Below are positions 29,971-37,487 of a DNA stretch of 37,487 bases, piece by piece. How positions within the stretch are numbered: the stretch's first letter is position 1; each line of letters opens with the position of its first letter. The position numbers and the translations under genes were made by a program. The DNA comes from Desulfurococcales archaeon (GTDB lineage Archaea; Thermoproteota; Thermoprotei_A; Sulfolobales; NBVN01): assembly GCA_015521325.1 (NCBI GenBank), contig WAOK01000063.1, positions 1 to 37,487 of the forward strand. The letters are read 5' to 3'. The notes below the pieces were generated by a model that worked only from the letters and a program-made list of their open reading frames with translations, was not told the DNA's origin and searched no databases.

Positions 29971-30808
29971 ATTCCTCACCTCCCCTGATCATGCATGAGC
30001 GAACCGTGTCCTCATCTATTGAGATAAGCAGGAACAGTATAGTGAAGCCGAAGGACACGGCCAGGAACTCGAAGAGATTGAGGAACCATATGGAGCCGGA
30101 GATCAAGGCGCCTCCCAGGTAGGCTGGGTAGCTGAACGCCTCTGCACCAGGTTTCCACTGGTTCTGCATTACCCACGCCCATTCACCGCTAATCACGCTC
30201 CAGATGACGGGGATGAGCACGACTAGCGCTATTCCTATTAGGCCGGCTGACCTGAAGAAGAGTGCCTTTAGTTTAGTTACACCTCTCTCCAGTAGATACC
30301 TCCTTGAGAACACTACGATGACTATTATAGGCGCCACCGCTAGTGCTGCACCTGCCTGGAAACCGCCTCCGGGCGTTAGGTGGCCGTGGAGGGCTATGGA
30401 CGCCGCCACCGCTATGTTTATCGGTATGAGGAACTTCGTGACTGCCCTAACTATCGGCGATAGACCTGATGCCGGCCTCCTCAGCACGGGCTCCTCTATG
30501 CCTCTGTAGATCGCTACCGCACCTATTATGGCGAGGAAAAACACCGCAGTCTCGAAATAAGTGTCGAGGCCTCTGTAATCCCACACTATGGAGGTCACTA
30601 CCTCGGGTGAGTATGAGGAGAGACCCCTATAGCTGGGGCCGAGCACTAGCTCAGCGATCTGCGGCGGCGCCGTCGAGAGGTAGAATGCGCCGAGAGACCT
30701 TATCCCGTCGAAGAACGGACCCATGCCGCCGGCGGCCGCCCCTAGGGAGAGTGCGGCAACTATGGCTAGGAGCGCGACCGCCGAGGCCACCTTCCTTACA
30801 CCGCTCAC
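29957..30808 (-). CDS. Fused MbhE-MbhF-like subunit (MrpB type)
   Basis: A 283-residue membrane protein. The C-terminal half is MrpB-like (MbhF), with the signature HGHLTPGGGFQAGAALA. Before it is a segment with VTSIVWDYRGLDTYFETAVFF that corresponds to MbhE, normally a separate small subunit of about 100 residues. Here both lie in one uninterrupted frame, so this appears to be an E-F fusion. The start GTG overlaps the MbhD-like stop. No sign of a frameshift. Confidence 0.85.
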   Translation of the reverse strand: MSGVRKVASAVALLAIVAALSLGAAAGGMGPFFDGIRSLGAFYLSTAPPQIAELVLGPSYRGLSSYSPEVVTSIVWDYRGLDTYFETAVFFLAIIGAVAIYRGIEEPVLRRPASGLSPIVRAVTKFLIPINIAVAASIALHGHLTPGGGFQAGAALAVAPIIVIVVFSRRYLLERGVTKLKALFFRSAGLIGIALVVLIPVIWSVISGEWAWVMQNQWKPGAEAFSYPAYLGGALISGSIWFLNLFEFLAVSFGFTILFLLISIDEDTVRSCMIRGGEECDRY

Positions 30809-31059
30809 GGGTTCTCCACCTCCTCTGTCTTTCTTATTAGGAAGAGGAGTGCGGCTGGGTATATCCCGACGGTGACTGGGACGTACACCAGGACTATGTC
30901 GGGCGCGCCGAGCAGGTAGAACAGGAAGGCGAAGGCAGCCGACTGAACCGCTGAGTAGACGACTGCCCTTATGAGCTTCCGTTCCTCAACTGCCAGATAG
31001 GCGAATACGAAGGCTATGGACACGAAGATCAGCATGAGTGCTAGCTCGGGAGTTATCAT
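30805..31059 (-). CDS. mbhD: MbhD-like subunit (MrpA C-terminal/DUF4040 type)
   Basis: An 84-residue protein with three membrane helices, matching the DUF4040 domain found at the C terminus of MrpA: EERKLIRAVVYSAVQSAAFAF and APDIVLVYVPVTVGIYPA. The ATG overlaps the upstream stop. In P. furiosus MbhD fills the Nqo10-like place together with MbhE. Confidence 0.85.
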   Translation of the reverse strand: MITPELALMLIFVSIAFVFAYLAVEERKLIRAVVYSAVQSAAFAFLFYLLGAPDIVLVYVPVTVGIYPAALLFLIRKTEEVENP

Positions 31060-31430
31060 TCTGTCTCACCCCTCTCCTGCTGATCAGTTACGAGTATGTC
31101 CTTCCTGTAGAGCCCCCTCCTGCGAGCTGCCCTAGCTAGTGCGTGAGACCCTGCCGGTGCGAGAAGGAGTATCAGGAAAGCTGTGAGCGCTGCTGACCCA
31201 GCTGCTATGTACCTATACTCCCCCATGATGTCCGTGCCGAGGAGTATCAGGGATATGCCTATCAGGGGGTAGAAAGCCCCACCTATCACCCCTATGGTTG
31301 CGGCGTGGAGCCTGCTGAGGAAGTCGGGGAGCCTGTTCATGCCTATCGCGGCTATGAGATCCCATATGGCCCCGCCTACGAATAGTGCGAGGCCAGCCCA
31401 TGCCGCTATGGCTGTAATGTCCTCAATCAC
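31056..31430 (-). CDS. mbhC: MrpG-like (MbhC) subunit
   Basis: A 124-residue protein with three membrane helices in the MrpG/PhaG family (GGAIWDLIAAIGMNRLPDFLSRLHAAT is the hallmark). GTG 31430 sits just after a GGGGTGA site and is preferred to GTG 31439. It overlaps both neighbours. Confidence 0.88.
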   Translation of the reverse strand: MIEDITAIAAWAGLALFVGGAIWDLIAAIGMNRLPDFLSRLHAATIGVIGGAFYPLIGISLILLGTDIMGEYRYIAAGSAALTAFLILLLAPAGSHALARAARRRGLYRKDILVTDQQERGETE

Positions 31431-31716
31431 CCATCTCACCCCTTTCTATATACTTGGATACGTACACGTCGAGTGCGTAGCCCCAGAGGGCGAAGATAAT
31501 GGCTGTGGGTGCCAGTATATGGAGCCTGAAGTACGCTGCGAGTGCCATAACGAAGACTGTGACGTCGAAGAAGAACGCGTCCACAGCCAGTACCCTATCG
31601 ACTATTGTTGGCCCCTTGATCACCCTGACTAGGTAGAGGCTGTAAGCGACTATGAATATAGGGAATGTAAAGAGTATAACCTGCATGACCAGTTCCACGG
31701 ACGGGGGCTCGATCAT
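31423..31716 (-). CDS. mbhB: MrpF-like (MbhB) subunit
   Basis: A 97-residue protein of the MrpF family with three membrane helices; the conserved VIKGPTIVDRVLAVDA lies between helices 1 and 2. ATG overlaps the upstream ferredoxin stop. Mrp B, C, F and G subunits together form the cation-translocating module. Confidence 0.9.
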   Translation of the reverse strand: MIEPPSVELVMQVILFTFPIFIVAYSLYLVRVIKGPTIVDRVLAVDAFFFDVTVFVMALAAYFRLHILAPTAIIFALWGYALDVYVSKYIERGEMGD

Positions 31717-32114
31717 TCTTTCCCACCTCTCCCTATGGTTTTGAGGCTTAGGGCCTGTGAGTTATGGGTGGCGTAGTCCGCCATGTCGAACTTATTGCTC
31801 GTGATGTAAGCCTTTACCGGGCACACAAACACGCACTGATAGCAGAACACGCACTTCCCGTAGTCGACTACCGGGTATATGCCCCTAGGATTCTTCGGGT
31901 TCTTGTAGTCAGGCGGGAGCTTCACCATCTTTATGGCGTTGGCCGGGCAGTCCACCATGCATAGGGAGCACCCAATGCACTTGTTTAGGTCGGGGTAGTG
32001 GAGACCTCTGTACTCACTGCTCACTGCCGCGGGCTCTCTTGGGTACTGTATGGTTGCTGGCCTGGAGAAAATATTTGATATGACTTCCCTCAATAGCTTG
32101 AGCTTAGGTGACAC
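31713..32114 (-). CDS. mbhN: MbhN-like ferredoxin subunit (NuoI type)
   Basis: A 133-residue subunit with two [4Fe-4S] motifs, CIGCSLCMVDCP and CVFCYQCVFVCP, that passes electrons from free reduced ferredoxin to the hydrogenase. GTG 32114, preceded by GGGGTGAG, is chosen over GTG 32123; either overlaps the large-subunit gene. In Pyrococcus this gene is last; here it follows the large subunit. Confidence 0.9.
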   Translation of the reverse strand: MSPKLKLLREVISNIFSRPATIQYPREPAAVSSEYRGLHYPDLNKCIGCSLCMVDCPANAIKMVKLPPDYKNPKNPRGIYPVVDYGKCVFCYQCVFVCPVKAYITSNKFDMADYATHNSQALSLKTIGRGGKE

Positions 32115-33273
32115 GTATCTCACCCCTGGACAGAGCCATGAAGGGCACCCACTTCCTCAGACCCCTCTTCTCGTCCACCACAAGCACACGCTCGGTACAG
32201 GAAATGCACGGGTCGAATGATGTGAGTATTACTGGCACGTCAGCCAGTCTCTCACCTATGTAGGCGAAGCCTGAGTTGACGATGTTATTGAATGACGGAG
32301 TCCTCACCTTTACCCTGTACGGCTTCGGCCCACCCGTACTCACTATGTGGTATATCAGCTCCCCCCTAGGCGCCTCCACCCTAGAGAATACCTCCCCCTT
32401 ACCGGCTGCCCTCTTGATCGCTTTGGGCACGGGGTTGCCTTTAGGCATGTTCTTTATAGCATCACGTATCAACCTCACAGACTCCAGCGCCTCATCCCAC
32501 CTAAGCAACATCCTAGCGAGTGAGTCTCCCTCGTGTCTCACGACGATGTTCGGCTTTAGTTCGTCGTAGGCAGAGTATGGGTCATCAACCCTCACATCTG
32601 ACGGCACGCCCGAAGCCCTGAGTACTGGGCCAACAAGTGAGTGCTTCAGTGCCTCCTGCTTAGAGATTTTGCCCACACCCTCAAGCCTCTTCCTTATCGT
32701 GTAGTCCTCCTCAAACACCTTCTTGTAATACCTTAGCCTGGCCTCTATGTAGTCAAGCACTCTCAGAACCTTCTCGGCTGTCTCAGGCCTTAGATCCCTC
32801 TTGACGCCCCCGATCATGTGAATGTCTGCGTGCACCCTTTGCCCGGTGACGATCTCCTTTAGATGCATCACTCTCTCTCTATCCCTCATTATCAGCATGA
32901 AGAGCGTGTCGAAACCTATGGCCTCAGCCATCACTGCGTTTATGAGCATGTGCGAGTGTATTCTCTCTAGCTCCATAACTATTGTGCGTATGTACTTCGC
33001 CCTCAGCGGGGGCTCGACACCCATGAGCTTCTCAACGCCCTGGGTATATGTTTGCGCGTGCACAGCGTTGCATATGCCGCAAATCCTGCTGAATATGTAT
33101 ATGTCCCTCACCCAGGAGTTCTTTTCACCCAGCTTCTCAACACCTCTATGATTATAGCCGGTAACGATGTCCACACCCTCAACAACTTCACCATCGAGCC
33201 TAACCCTCAGCATTATAGGCTCGTGGAGAGCTGGGTGCTGGGGACCGACCGGTACCTCGACATACTTGACCAT
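32104..33273 (-). CDS. mbhL: Membrane-bound [NiFe] hydrogenase large subunit (MbhL type, group 4)
   Basis: The 389-residue catalytic subunit has both nickel-binding pairs: SRICGICNAVH (C65, C68) and DPCISCTER (C356, C359). Keeping all four cysteines makes H2 production likely and separates it from the MBX/MBS-type sulfur-reducing homologues, whose site is degraded. The N-terminal GPQHPALHEP and EKLGEKNSW segments are family features. A 27-residue C-terminal tail after R362 fits the family and may be removed by the protease encoded upstream. ATG 33273 starts three bases after the MbhK-like stop. Confidence 0.94.
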   Translation of the reverse strand: MVKYVEVPVGPQHPALHEPIMLRVRLDGEVVEGVDIVTGYNHRGVEKLGEKNSWVRDIYIFSRICGICNAVHAQTYTQGVEKLMGVEPPLRAKYIRTIVMELERIHSHMLINAVMAEAIGFDTLFMLIMRDRERVMHLKEIVTGQRVHADIHMIGGVKRDLRPETAEKVLRVLDYIEARLRYYKKVFEEDYTIRKRLEGVGKISKQEALKHSLVGPVLRASGVPSDVRVDDPYSAYDELKPNIVVRHEGDSLARMLLRWDEALESVRLIRDAIKNMPKGNPVPKAIKRAAGKGEVFSRVEAPRGELIYHIVSTGGPKPYRVKVRTPSFNNIVNSGFAYIGERLADVPVILTSFDPCISCTERVLVVDEKRGLRKWVPFMALSRGEIRVT

Positions 33274-33276
33274 CGC

Positions 33277-33711
33277 TTACACCCCTTTGGCGTCCTTTCT
33301 TAGTGGATAGACACCTGCCTCAACGATTTCTGGCGGTAGCAGGAACCCTCTCCTCAGCGACCCGTTACCCTTAAACACGACGCCGAGAAGGTCGTGTGCC
33401 TCTAGTTCGGCGTTATTCGCGCCGGGCAGTATGTCGGTTATTGTATCGATCTCCGGCTCGTCTCTGGGAACCTCCACCTTTATTATTATTCCTTTCTTCT
33501 CGGTAACGCTCCAAAAGAAATAATTGAGCTCTATCACGCCCTTCTCCGGGTAGTCCACAGCCGACACAGTCGATAAGTAGATCATCTCATCAACAGAGAC
33601 AAGCTCCTTGACGGCGTCCCTTAGCTTATCTTTTTCGACTCTGATCACTAATCTACGGGGCCCTACCTCCTCTGCCCCCCACTTGATGAGGAAAGAAGAA
33701 AGCTCAGTCAC
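33277..33711 (-). CDS. mbhK: MbhK-like subunit (NuoC type)
   Basis: A soluble subunit of about 144 residues in the NuoC/HycE-N 30-kDa family; VSAVDYPEKGVIELNYFFW and EPEIDTITDILPGANNAELEAHDLLGVVFKGN match its conserved C terminus. It sits next to the small and large subunits. GTG 33711 is chosen after the GGAGGGT site; it overlaps the MbhJ-like stop. Confidence 0.9.
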   Translation of the reverse strand: MTELSSFLIKWGAEEVGPRRLVIRVEKDKLRDAVKELVSVDEMIYLSTVSAVDYPEKGVIELNYFFWSVTEKKGIIIKVEVPRDEPEIDTITDILPGANNAELEAHDLLGVVFKGNGSLRRGFLLPPEIVEAGVYPLRKDAKGV

Positions 33712-34144
33712 TTCCCCCACCCTCCTCTAACTTCTTGATTGCCTTGAGTATTCCATCGATAATGGCTTCTGGTCTGGGAGGGCATCCGGGGACGTACACA
33801 TCTACGGGGATGACCTTATCAGCACCAGAAACAAGGGGGTACGAGCCCGCGAATACTCCCCCGCTTATCGCGCACGCACCAACCGCTACCACAGCTTTTG
33901 GGGAGGGCATCTGATCGTACAACCTCTTGAGCCTCTCACCGGCCTTCTTCGTTACGGCACCAGTAACGATCAGTATGTCGCCGTGTCTGGGGTTGGGTGC
34001 GAGCTTAACACCCATCCTCTCTGGGTCAAAGAGGGGCGTGATCGCTGCTAGCACCTCAATGTCACAACCGTTACAGGCGCCTGTGTTAAAGTGCACGAGC
34101 CAGGGTGAGTACCTGATCAGCTTGTTACGCACACCCATACCCAT
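33704..34144 (-). CDS. mbhJ: [NiFe] hydrogenase small subunit (MbhJ/NuoB type)
   Basis: The 146-residue small subunit holds the proximal [4Fe-4S] cluster: C24 and C27 (ACNGC), C91 (VGACAISGG) and C121 (VPGCPPRPE). It is the first gene of the hydrogenase cluster, and its ATG lies directly after a TATA box, so the transcript is probably leaderless. The C-terminal half ends in a helical tail. Confidence 0.93.
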   Translation of the reverse strand: MGMGVRNKLIRYSPWLVHFNTGACNGCDIEVLAAITPLFDPERMGVKLAPNPRHGDILIVTGAVTKKAGERLKRLYDQMPSPKAVVAVGACAISGGVFAGSYPLVSGADKVIPVDVYVPGCPPRPEAIIDGILKAIKKLEEGGGSD

Positions 34145-34162
34145 GAAAGTATAATCACACAG

Positions 34163-34170
34163 TTAAAAAG
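34163..34170 (-). promoter_or_regulatory. TATA box of the hydrogenase operon
   Basis: Minus-strand CTTTTTAA lies 22 bases before ATG 34144, suggesting a leaderless mRNA. It starts the thirteen-gene cluster; the AT-rich 34145-34240 gap holds no gene. No dyad of note lies on it. Confidence 0.6.
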
Positions 34171-34240
34171 TATATGTAGTTACACCTGTTGATATTACAT
34201 GCATAAACAATTTAATTGAATAATTAATGAGTTACCCTAT

Positions 34241-34756
34241 TTACTTATACAATCGCTTACGCAGGTACTCAATGTACGATTTAGTGATTTCCCTCAAATT
34301 CTCGGCAACCTCCCTTGAGAGACCTATCTCATAACTGAGGCACTGAGGAACTGTCCCAAGAACAACCACCTTGTCAAGAGAACACACCCTCATTATTACT
34401 GGGAGGTTCATGGAGTGAGTAGAGATGAGTAAAGGCTGTTTCTCATCAGCACCGACCTCAGCCAAGATAACGGTACCCGGTGGGTAATTCCCTGGCACCT
34501 CAACAGCGTCCAATATGAGCACGTCACCGTGCCTCCTCATGACGTCAGTGTATAGTTCGGGGGCATTGCCAGCATCCACCACATTAGTATCGAGCCCGAA
34601 GGACTCAGCAACAGCTCTCACTATCCTTGCGAGGTACGGGCCGAAACCATCGTCGCATCTGAGCTCGGAGCCCACACCAACGATCAGCCAACCAGATAAG
34701 ACGCACTCTGCGAGTATCTTGCCAGCTTCCTGTGGACTCAGTCTCCGTACAGCCAA
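34241..34756 (-). CDS. Hydrogenase maturation endopeptidase (HycI/HyaD type)
   Basis: A 171-residue protein with the nickel-sensing peptidase motifs: VGVGSELRCDDGFGPYLA (glutamate and following DDG), VDAGNAPEL and STHSMNLP with the histidine ligand. The usual asparagine of GNxLxxDDG is a serine, a modest variation. It cuts the C-terminal tail of the large subunit after nickel insertion. TTG 34756 follows AGGTGA and overlaps the hypF stop by 19 bases, so hypF and this gene are one operon. Confidence 0.87.
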   Translation of the reverse strand: MAVRRLSPQEAGKILAECVLSGWLIVGVGSELRCDDGFGPYLARIVRAVAESFGLDTNVVDAGNAPELYTDVMRRHGDVLILDAVEVPGNYPPGTVILAEVGADEKQPLLISTHSMNLPVIMRVCSLDKVVVLGTVPQCLSYEIGLSREVAENLREITKSYIEYLRKRLYK

Positions 34757-37047
34757 GCCGCGATCACCTGCCCTAACGCTATGCCGCCGTCATTGGGGGG
34801 CACCCTCGAGGGGAGGACGTACTTGAGCCCTGCCTCCTCCAAACCGGCCCTCATCGAACGCATTATCACGTCATTCACCGCCGCCCCACCACCTACGGGC
34901 ACGTGATTTGATGCTCTCCTCCCCTTCATCACCCACTTCACTGCCTCAGCAAGCCCTCTGCCAAACGCCCACAGAGCCGAGTAAGCTACGTCAACGATCC
35001 TGTGACCCTCACTAATAGCCTCTAGCACAGCCATGACAAGGTTAGCTGGCTTTATGAGAGGCGGGTCGAAGACCTTCGCTGATGCGACACTCTCTATAGG
35101 CTTACCCGATACTGCCCGCTCCTCGAGCATTATTGCTGGCTCTCCCTCGAAGTCCCTGTATGTGCTGATCCCGAGAAGCGATGATATAGCGTCTAGCAAG
35201 CGTCCCGTGCTCGAATATCTTATCCTGGGTGACTTAGTAACGACCCTGTAAACTGCGCGTACCTCCGCTTCACCACCCTTTAGCGATGCAATCAGCCCCC
35301 TCGCTTTCAAAGTACTGATTATCTCTTCGATCCCCATCACCTTCGAGAGAATGGATATGAGAACCCTGACAGGGTAGTAAGCATCGATGTCGCCGACACC
35401 GCCTATGTACTCCATATGAGACACCCTCTCGTAACGCGCCCCCTTGACAACCATGACCTCACATCCCCACACCTCCCCATCGTCTCCGTAGCCGACGCCA
35501 TCAATTGCTACGCCAACGTATTCCTCAGAGGGGTCTAAGCCTGAATCAGCTATCGTCGAGAGTATGTGAGCATGGTGGTGCTGAACCTTCAGCGTCCCAC
35601 CGCCCTTGTCGGCAGCCATTCCTTCTATCACTTGGCTGGATATGTATCCCGGGTGGAGATCCCTCACGTAGAGAGGTGCCTCGATCCCGTAAACACCCAT
35701 GAAGAAGTTGAGGTAGTGGCGTAGTTCAGAGGCCACACTCACCTCGGTGAGGTCGCCTATGTATTGAGTAAGCACCACCTTATCCTCGAAGGCTACGGCG
35801 CCAACGTTGTGTATGTCCGCGCCTCCCGCCACCACCTCCAGGCCGGAGAGGTGCTTTACCCGTATCCACCTCGGCGCGTAGCCCCTGCCCCTCCTCAGCA
35901 TGACGGGCCTTCCGTCCGTGAACCTCATGACGCTGTCATCGACCCTGTTCACTATTTTCCTCTCGTGTACGAGGAAGTAGTCAGCTATTTCTCCGAGATG
36001 TTCCCTAGCGCACCGCTCGTCCTTACACATCGGGTGACCTCTCCTGTTCCCGCTGGTCATTATGGCCATGCCGCCCTCCACGTCCTTTAGAAGAAGGTAA
36101 TGCAGCGCCGTGTATGGGAGGAAGATGCCCTCCTTCCTCATACCGGGGGATACGTACTTAGAGACAGGTGTGTCATCCCTCTTCATCAGCAGGAGTATCG
36201 GTTTCTGGGGAGAGGTGAGTAGCGATGCCTCCTCAGGCCCTATAATGACTGCCCTAGAAGCTGTGTCCAGATCCAGGGCCATCACAGCGAAGGGTTTGGT
36301 TGGTCTCCGCTTCCTCTTCCTTAGCTTGAGTACGGCCTCGTCGTCGGTAGCGAGAGCCGCTAAGTGGTACCCGCCCACACCCTTCACAGCGACTATGTAG
36401 CCTTCATTCACTAGCTTAGCCGCCTCCGCGACAGGGTCCTTTGAGTCGATGAGTTCCCAGCCCCTTCCGTACAGCCTTATCTTAGGGCCGCAGATAGGGC
36501 AAGAGATACCCTGCGCGTGAAACCTTCTCTCGTTCATCGGGTCCCTGTACTCCCTCAGGCAGTGCTCGCACATCGGGAAATCCCTCATTGACGTGTTCTC
36601 CCTGTCCCATGGTATGGTGTACATCATCGAGAATCTCGGCCCGCACCACGCGCATGAGTTTAGGGCGTAGCGGTACCTCCTGTCCCTAGGGTCAAGCACC
36701 TCCCTCAGGCAGTGCTCGCATATGCCTATATCTGGCGGTATCTGTGATCGAAGTATTCTCCTCTTACCAGAGGGAAGTATTGTGAAGCCCTTGATCCCTT
36801 CAGGCGGCCCGTACTCCGCCCTCAGTTCCTCGATCTCCGCAGGGGGCGGGAGCCTTGTGAGCAACGCTTTCTGGAACTCAGCGACGGACTCCGCAGGTCC
36901 CTCAACAACTATCTCCACCTCCGAGCCCCCGACGTTCCTCACGTGCCCTGCCAGGCCAAGGTAGGTCGCAAGCCTATAAATAGCCGGGCGGAACCCTACC
37001 CCTTGAACTAACCCAGCAACCACTATCTTCGCTCTAACCCTTCTCAT
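34738..37047 (-). CDS. hypF: HypF carbamoyltransferase, hydrogenase maturation
   Basis: The 769-residue HypF makes the thiocarbamate used for the cyanide ligands of the [NiFe] site. Domains in order: acylphosphatase-like (VQGVGFRPAIYRLA, residues about 14-27), double zinc-finger region CEHC/CAWC and CEHC/CPIC (about 110-190), YrdC-like domain (about 195-370), and the Kae1-like C-terminal domain with VQHHHAHILS metal-binding histidines (about 485-494) and VPVGGGAAVN. All catalytic parts look complete. A TATA box about 28 bases upstream gives a leaderless ATG 37047. No other hyp genes are in the window. Confidence 0.95.
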   Translation of the reverse strand: MRRVRAKIVVAGLVQGVGFRPAIYRLATYLGLAGHVRNVGGSEVEIVVEGPAESVAEFQKALLTRLPPPAEIEELRAEYGPPEGIKGFTILPSGKRRILRSQIPPDIGICEHCLREVLDPRDRRYRYALNSCAWCGPRFSMMYTIPWDRENTSMRDFPMCEHCLREYRDPMNERRFHAQGISCPICGPKIRLYGRGWELIDSKDPVAEAAKLVNEGYIVAVKGVGGYHLAALATDDEAVLKLRKRKRRPTKPFAVMALDLDTASRAVIIGPEEASLLTSPQKPILLLMKRDDTPVSKYVSPGMRKEGIFLPYTALHYLLLKDVEGGMAIMTSGNRRGHPMCKDERCAREHLGEIADYFLVHERKIVNRVDDSVMRFTDGRPVMLRRGRGYAPRWIRVKHLSGLEVVAGGADIHNVGAVAFEDKVVLTQYIGDLTEVSVASELRHYLNFFMGVYGIEAPLYVRDLHPGYISSQVIEGMAADKGGGTLKVQHHHAHILSTIADSGLDPSEEYVGVAIDGVGYGDDGEVWGCEVMVVKGARYERVSHMEYIGGVGDIDAYYPVRVLISILSKVMGIEEIISTLKARGLIASLKGGEAEVRAVYRVVTKSPRIRYSSTGRLLDAISSLLGISTYRDFEGEPAIMLEERAVSGKPIESVASAKVFDPPLIKPANLVMAVLEAISEGHRIVDVAYSALWAFGRGLAEAVKWVMKGRRASNHVPVGGGAAVNDVIMRSMRAGLEEAGLKYVLPSRVPPNDGGIALGQVIAAWLYGD

Positions 37048-37072
37048 GCTCCCGTATTAGGGTGAGGCCGCC

Positions 37073-37080
37073 GATTATAG
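37073..37080 (-). promoter_or_regulatory. TATA box of the hypF operon
   Basis: Minus-strand CTATAATC, centred about 28 bases before ATG 37047. The gap is shared with the divergent TrkH-type gene, which also has an own element (plus strand CTTATTTCC, about 37083-37091). Confidence 0.5.
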
Positions 37081-37097
37081 TCGCTTATTTCCTCTCG

Positions 37098-37117
37098 CCA
37101 CCTAAGCCATTAGGTGG
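37098..37117. promoter_or_regulatory. Perfect dyad between TATA and start of the TrkH-type gene
   Basis: CCACCTAA-GCCA-TTAGGTGG is a perfect 8-bp dyad with a 4-base centre, 10 bases before the GTG start of the TrkH-type gene and within the window where its transcript would begin. It could be an operator or an initiation-region hairpin. Confidence 0.45.
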
Positions 37118-37126
37118 TGCGGGGGA

Positions 37127-37487
37127 GTGAACCTAAGGAACATAGCGAAGTCCCTACTAGCCCTCCTAATGGTTCTCGGCATACTCATGCTGACCGTCCC
37201 CCTCGTTGACTTACTCTATGACGAGCCTTTGAGTGAGTGGTTTCTCCTTGTGGGTCTGTCCCTTATATTGGTCGGGTACGTTGGGAGCAGGATCCCTGCA
37301 TCGCCGCTGACGACCCTTGAGGCACTAACGGTTGCCGCCCTCGCCTGGGTGATGATATCACTCATTTCTGCGCTGGTTCTTCATGTTGAGACCGGCTACA
37401 GCCTAGTTGATACAGTGTTCGAGTCGGTGAGCGGTTTCACCGGAACAGGCTTTACTGTTTTCAGCGTCGACGGGATGAAGCACTCGA
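37127..37487 (+). CDS. TrkH/KtrB-type cation transporter, truncated at the window edge
   Basis: About 120 N-terminal residues are visible. The first membrane helix is AKSLLALLMVLGILMLTVPLV, followed by two more, and the conserved pore-entry stretch ESVSGFTGTGFTVF, where SGFTGTGFT is the P-loop/selectivity-filter of the Trk/Ktr family of K+ (or Na+) uptake proteins. GTG 37127 lies just after a GGGGGA site. Divergent from hypF, with a dyad in the leader. Confidence 0.85.
   Translation, partial: MNLRNIAKSLLALLMVLGILMLTVPLVDLLYDEPLSEWFLLVGLSLILVGYVGSRIPASPLTTLEALTVAALAWVMISLISALVLHVETGYSLVDTVFESVSGFTGTGFTVFSVDGMKHS

Noticed and set aside
32104-33273. MBX/MBS (sulfur-reducing) type large subunit
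   Set aside because: Both nickel-binding CxxC pairs are intact, which fits a hydrogenase and not the degenerate site of MBX/MBS.
1-37487. CRISPR array, transposon, prophage or defence island
   Set aside because: No regularly spaced repeats, transposase, integrase, terminal repeats or defence gene families were seen; neighbours have uniform codon use.

Overview
The window looks like part of the chromosome of a hyperthermophilic archaeon of the Thermoproteota (crenarchaeal) type, possibly Desulfurococcales-like. The evidence is a family B DNA polymerase beside an archaeal TOPRIM DnaG, two tRNA genes interrupted at position 37/38 by introns, a C/D box guide RNA, TATA boxes about 25 bases before many start codons with little or no leader, GTG and TTG starts, and heavy use of AGG/AGA and ATA codons. 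The exact lineage cannot be read from the sequence alone. Most of the window is ordinary, tightly packed chromosome. I see no CRISPR array, prophage, transposon or defence island.

Layout, left to right. 1-7029: the 3' end of a THUMP-type RNA methyltransferase, an Mrp/NBP35 ATPase, a diverged kinase-like protein, a zinc-ribbon protein, a cyclic 2,3-diphosphoglycerate synthetase-family protein, the alpha subunit of an ADP-forming acyl-CoA synthetase, a strong candidate for an unannotated rod-shaped small RNA, and a class III aminotransferase. 7100-10129: a metal (Zn/Mn) ABC transporter operon ending in its DtxR/MntR-type regulator. 10172-11977: an operon of a thiamine-binding-like protein, a LOG-family protein and a ROK sugar kinase. 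12110-16092: intron-containing tRNA-Pro(UGG), a MoxR/VWA pair, a circularly permuted GTPase, a small unknown protein, a C/D box sRNA and, just upstream of it on the same strand, intron-containing tRNA-Ser(GCU). 16131-21586: a KaiC-like ATPase with a ferredoxin, a PPC-domain protein, an FAD oxidoreductase, an amidohydrolase and an anchored surface protein. 21630-26223: PolB, DnaG, two small uncharacterised proteins (one a 42-residue twin-CX3C protein) and an HTH regulator.

26185-37047 is the most coherent system. Thirteen overlapping minus-strand genes encode a membrane-bound, energy-converting [NiFe] hydrogenase with a built-in Mrp-type cation antiporter (MBH type). Hydrogenase, ferredoxin and membrane modules are all present, and the large subunit keeps both nickel-binding CxxC pairs. 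Upstream are the maturation genes hypF and a HycI-type endopeptidase. Together they should oxidise reduced ferredoxin, make H2 and build a Na+ or H+ gradient, which fits a fermentative hyperthermophile. The gene order differs from the Pyrococcus mbh operon, and the MbhE- and MbhF-like parts are fused. After a divergent promoter the window ends in the start of a TrkH-type cation transporter.

The least explained signals are non-coding: the rod RNA (5518-5593), the tRNA-Ser/C-D sRNA pair (15896-16092), and several perfect dyads placed on or beside TATA boxes.
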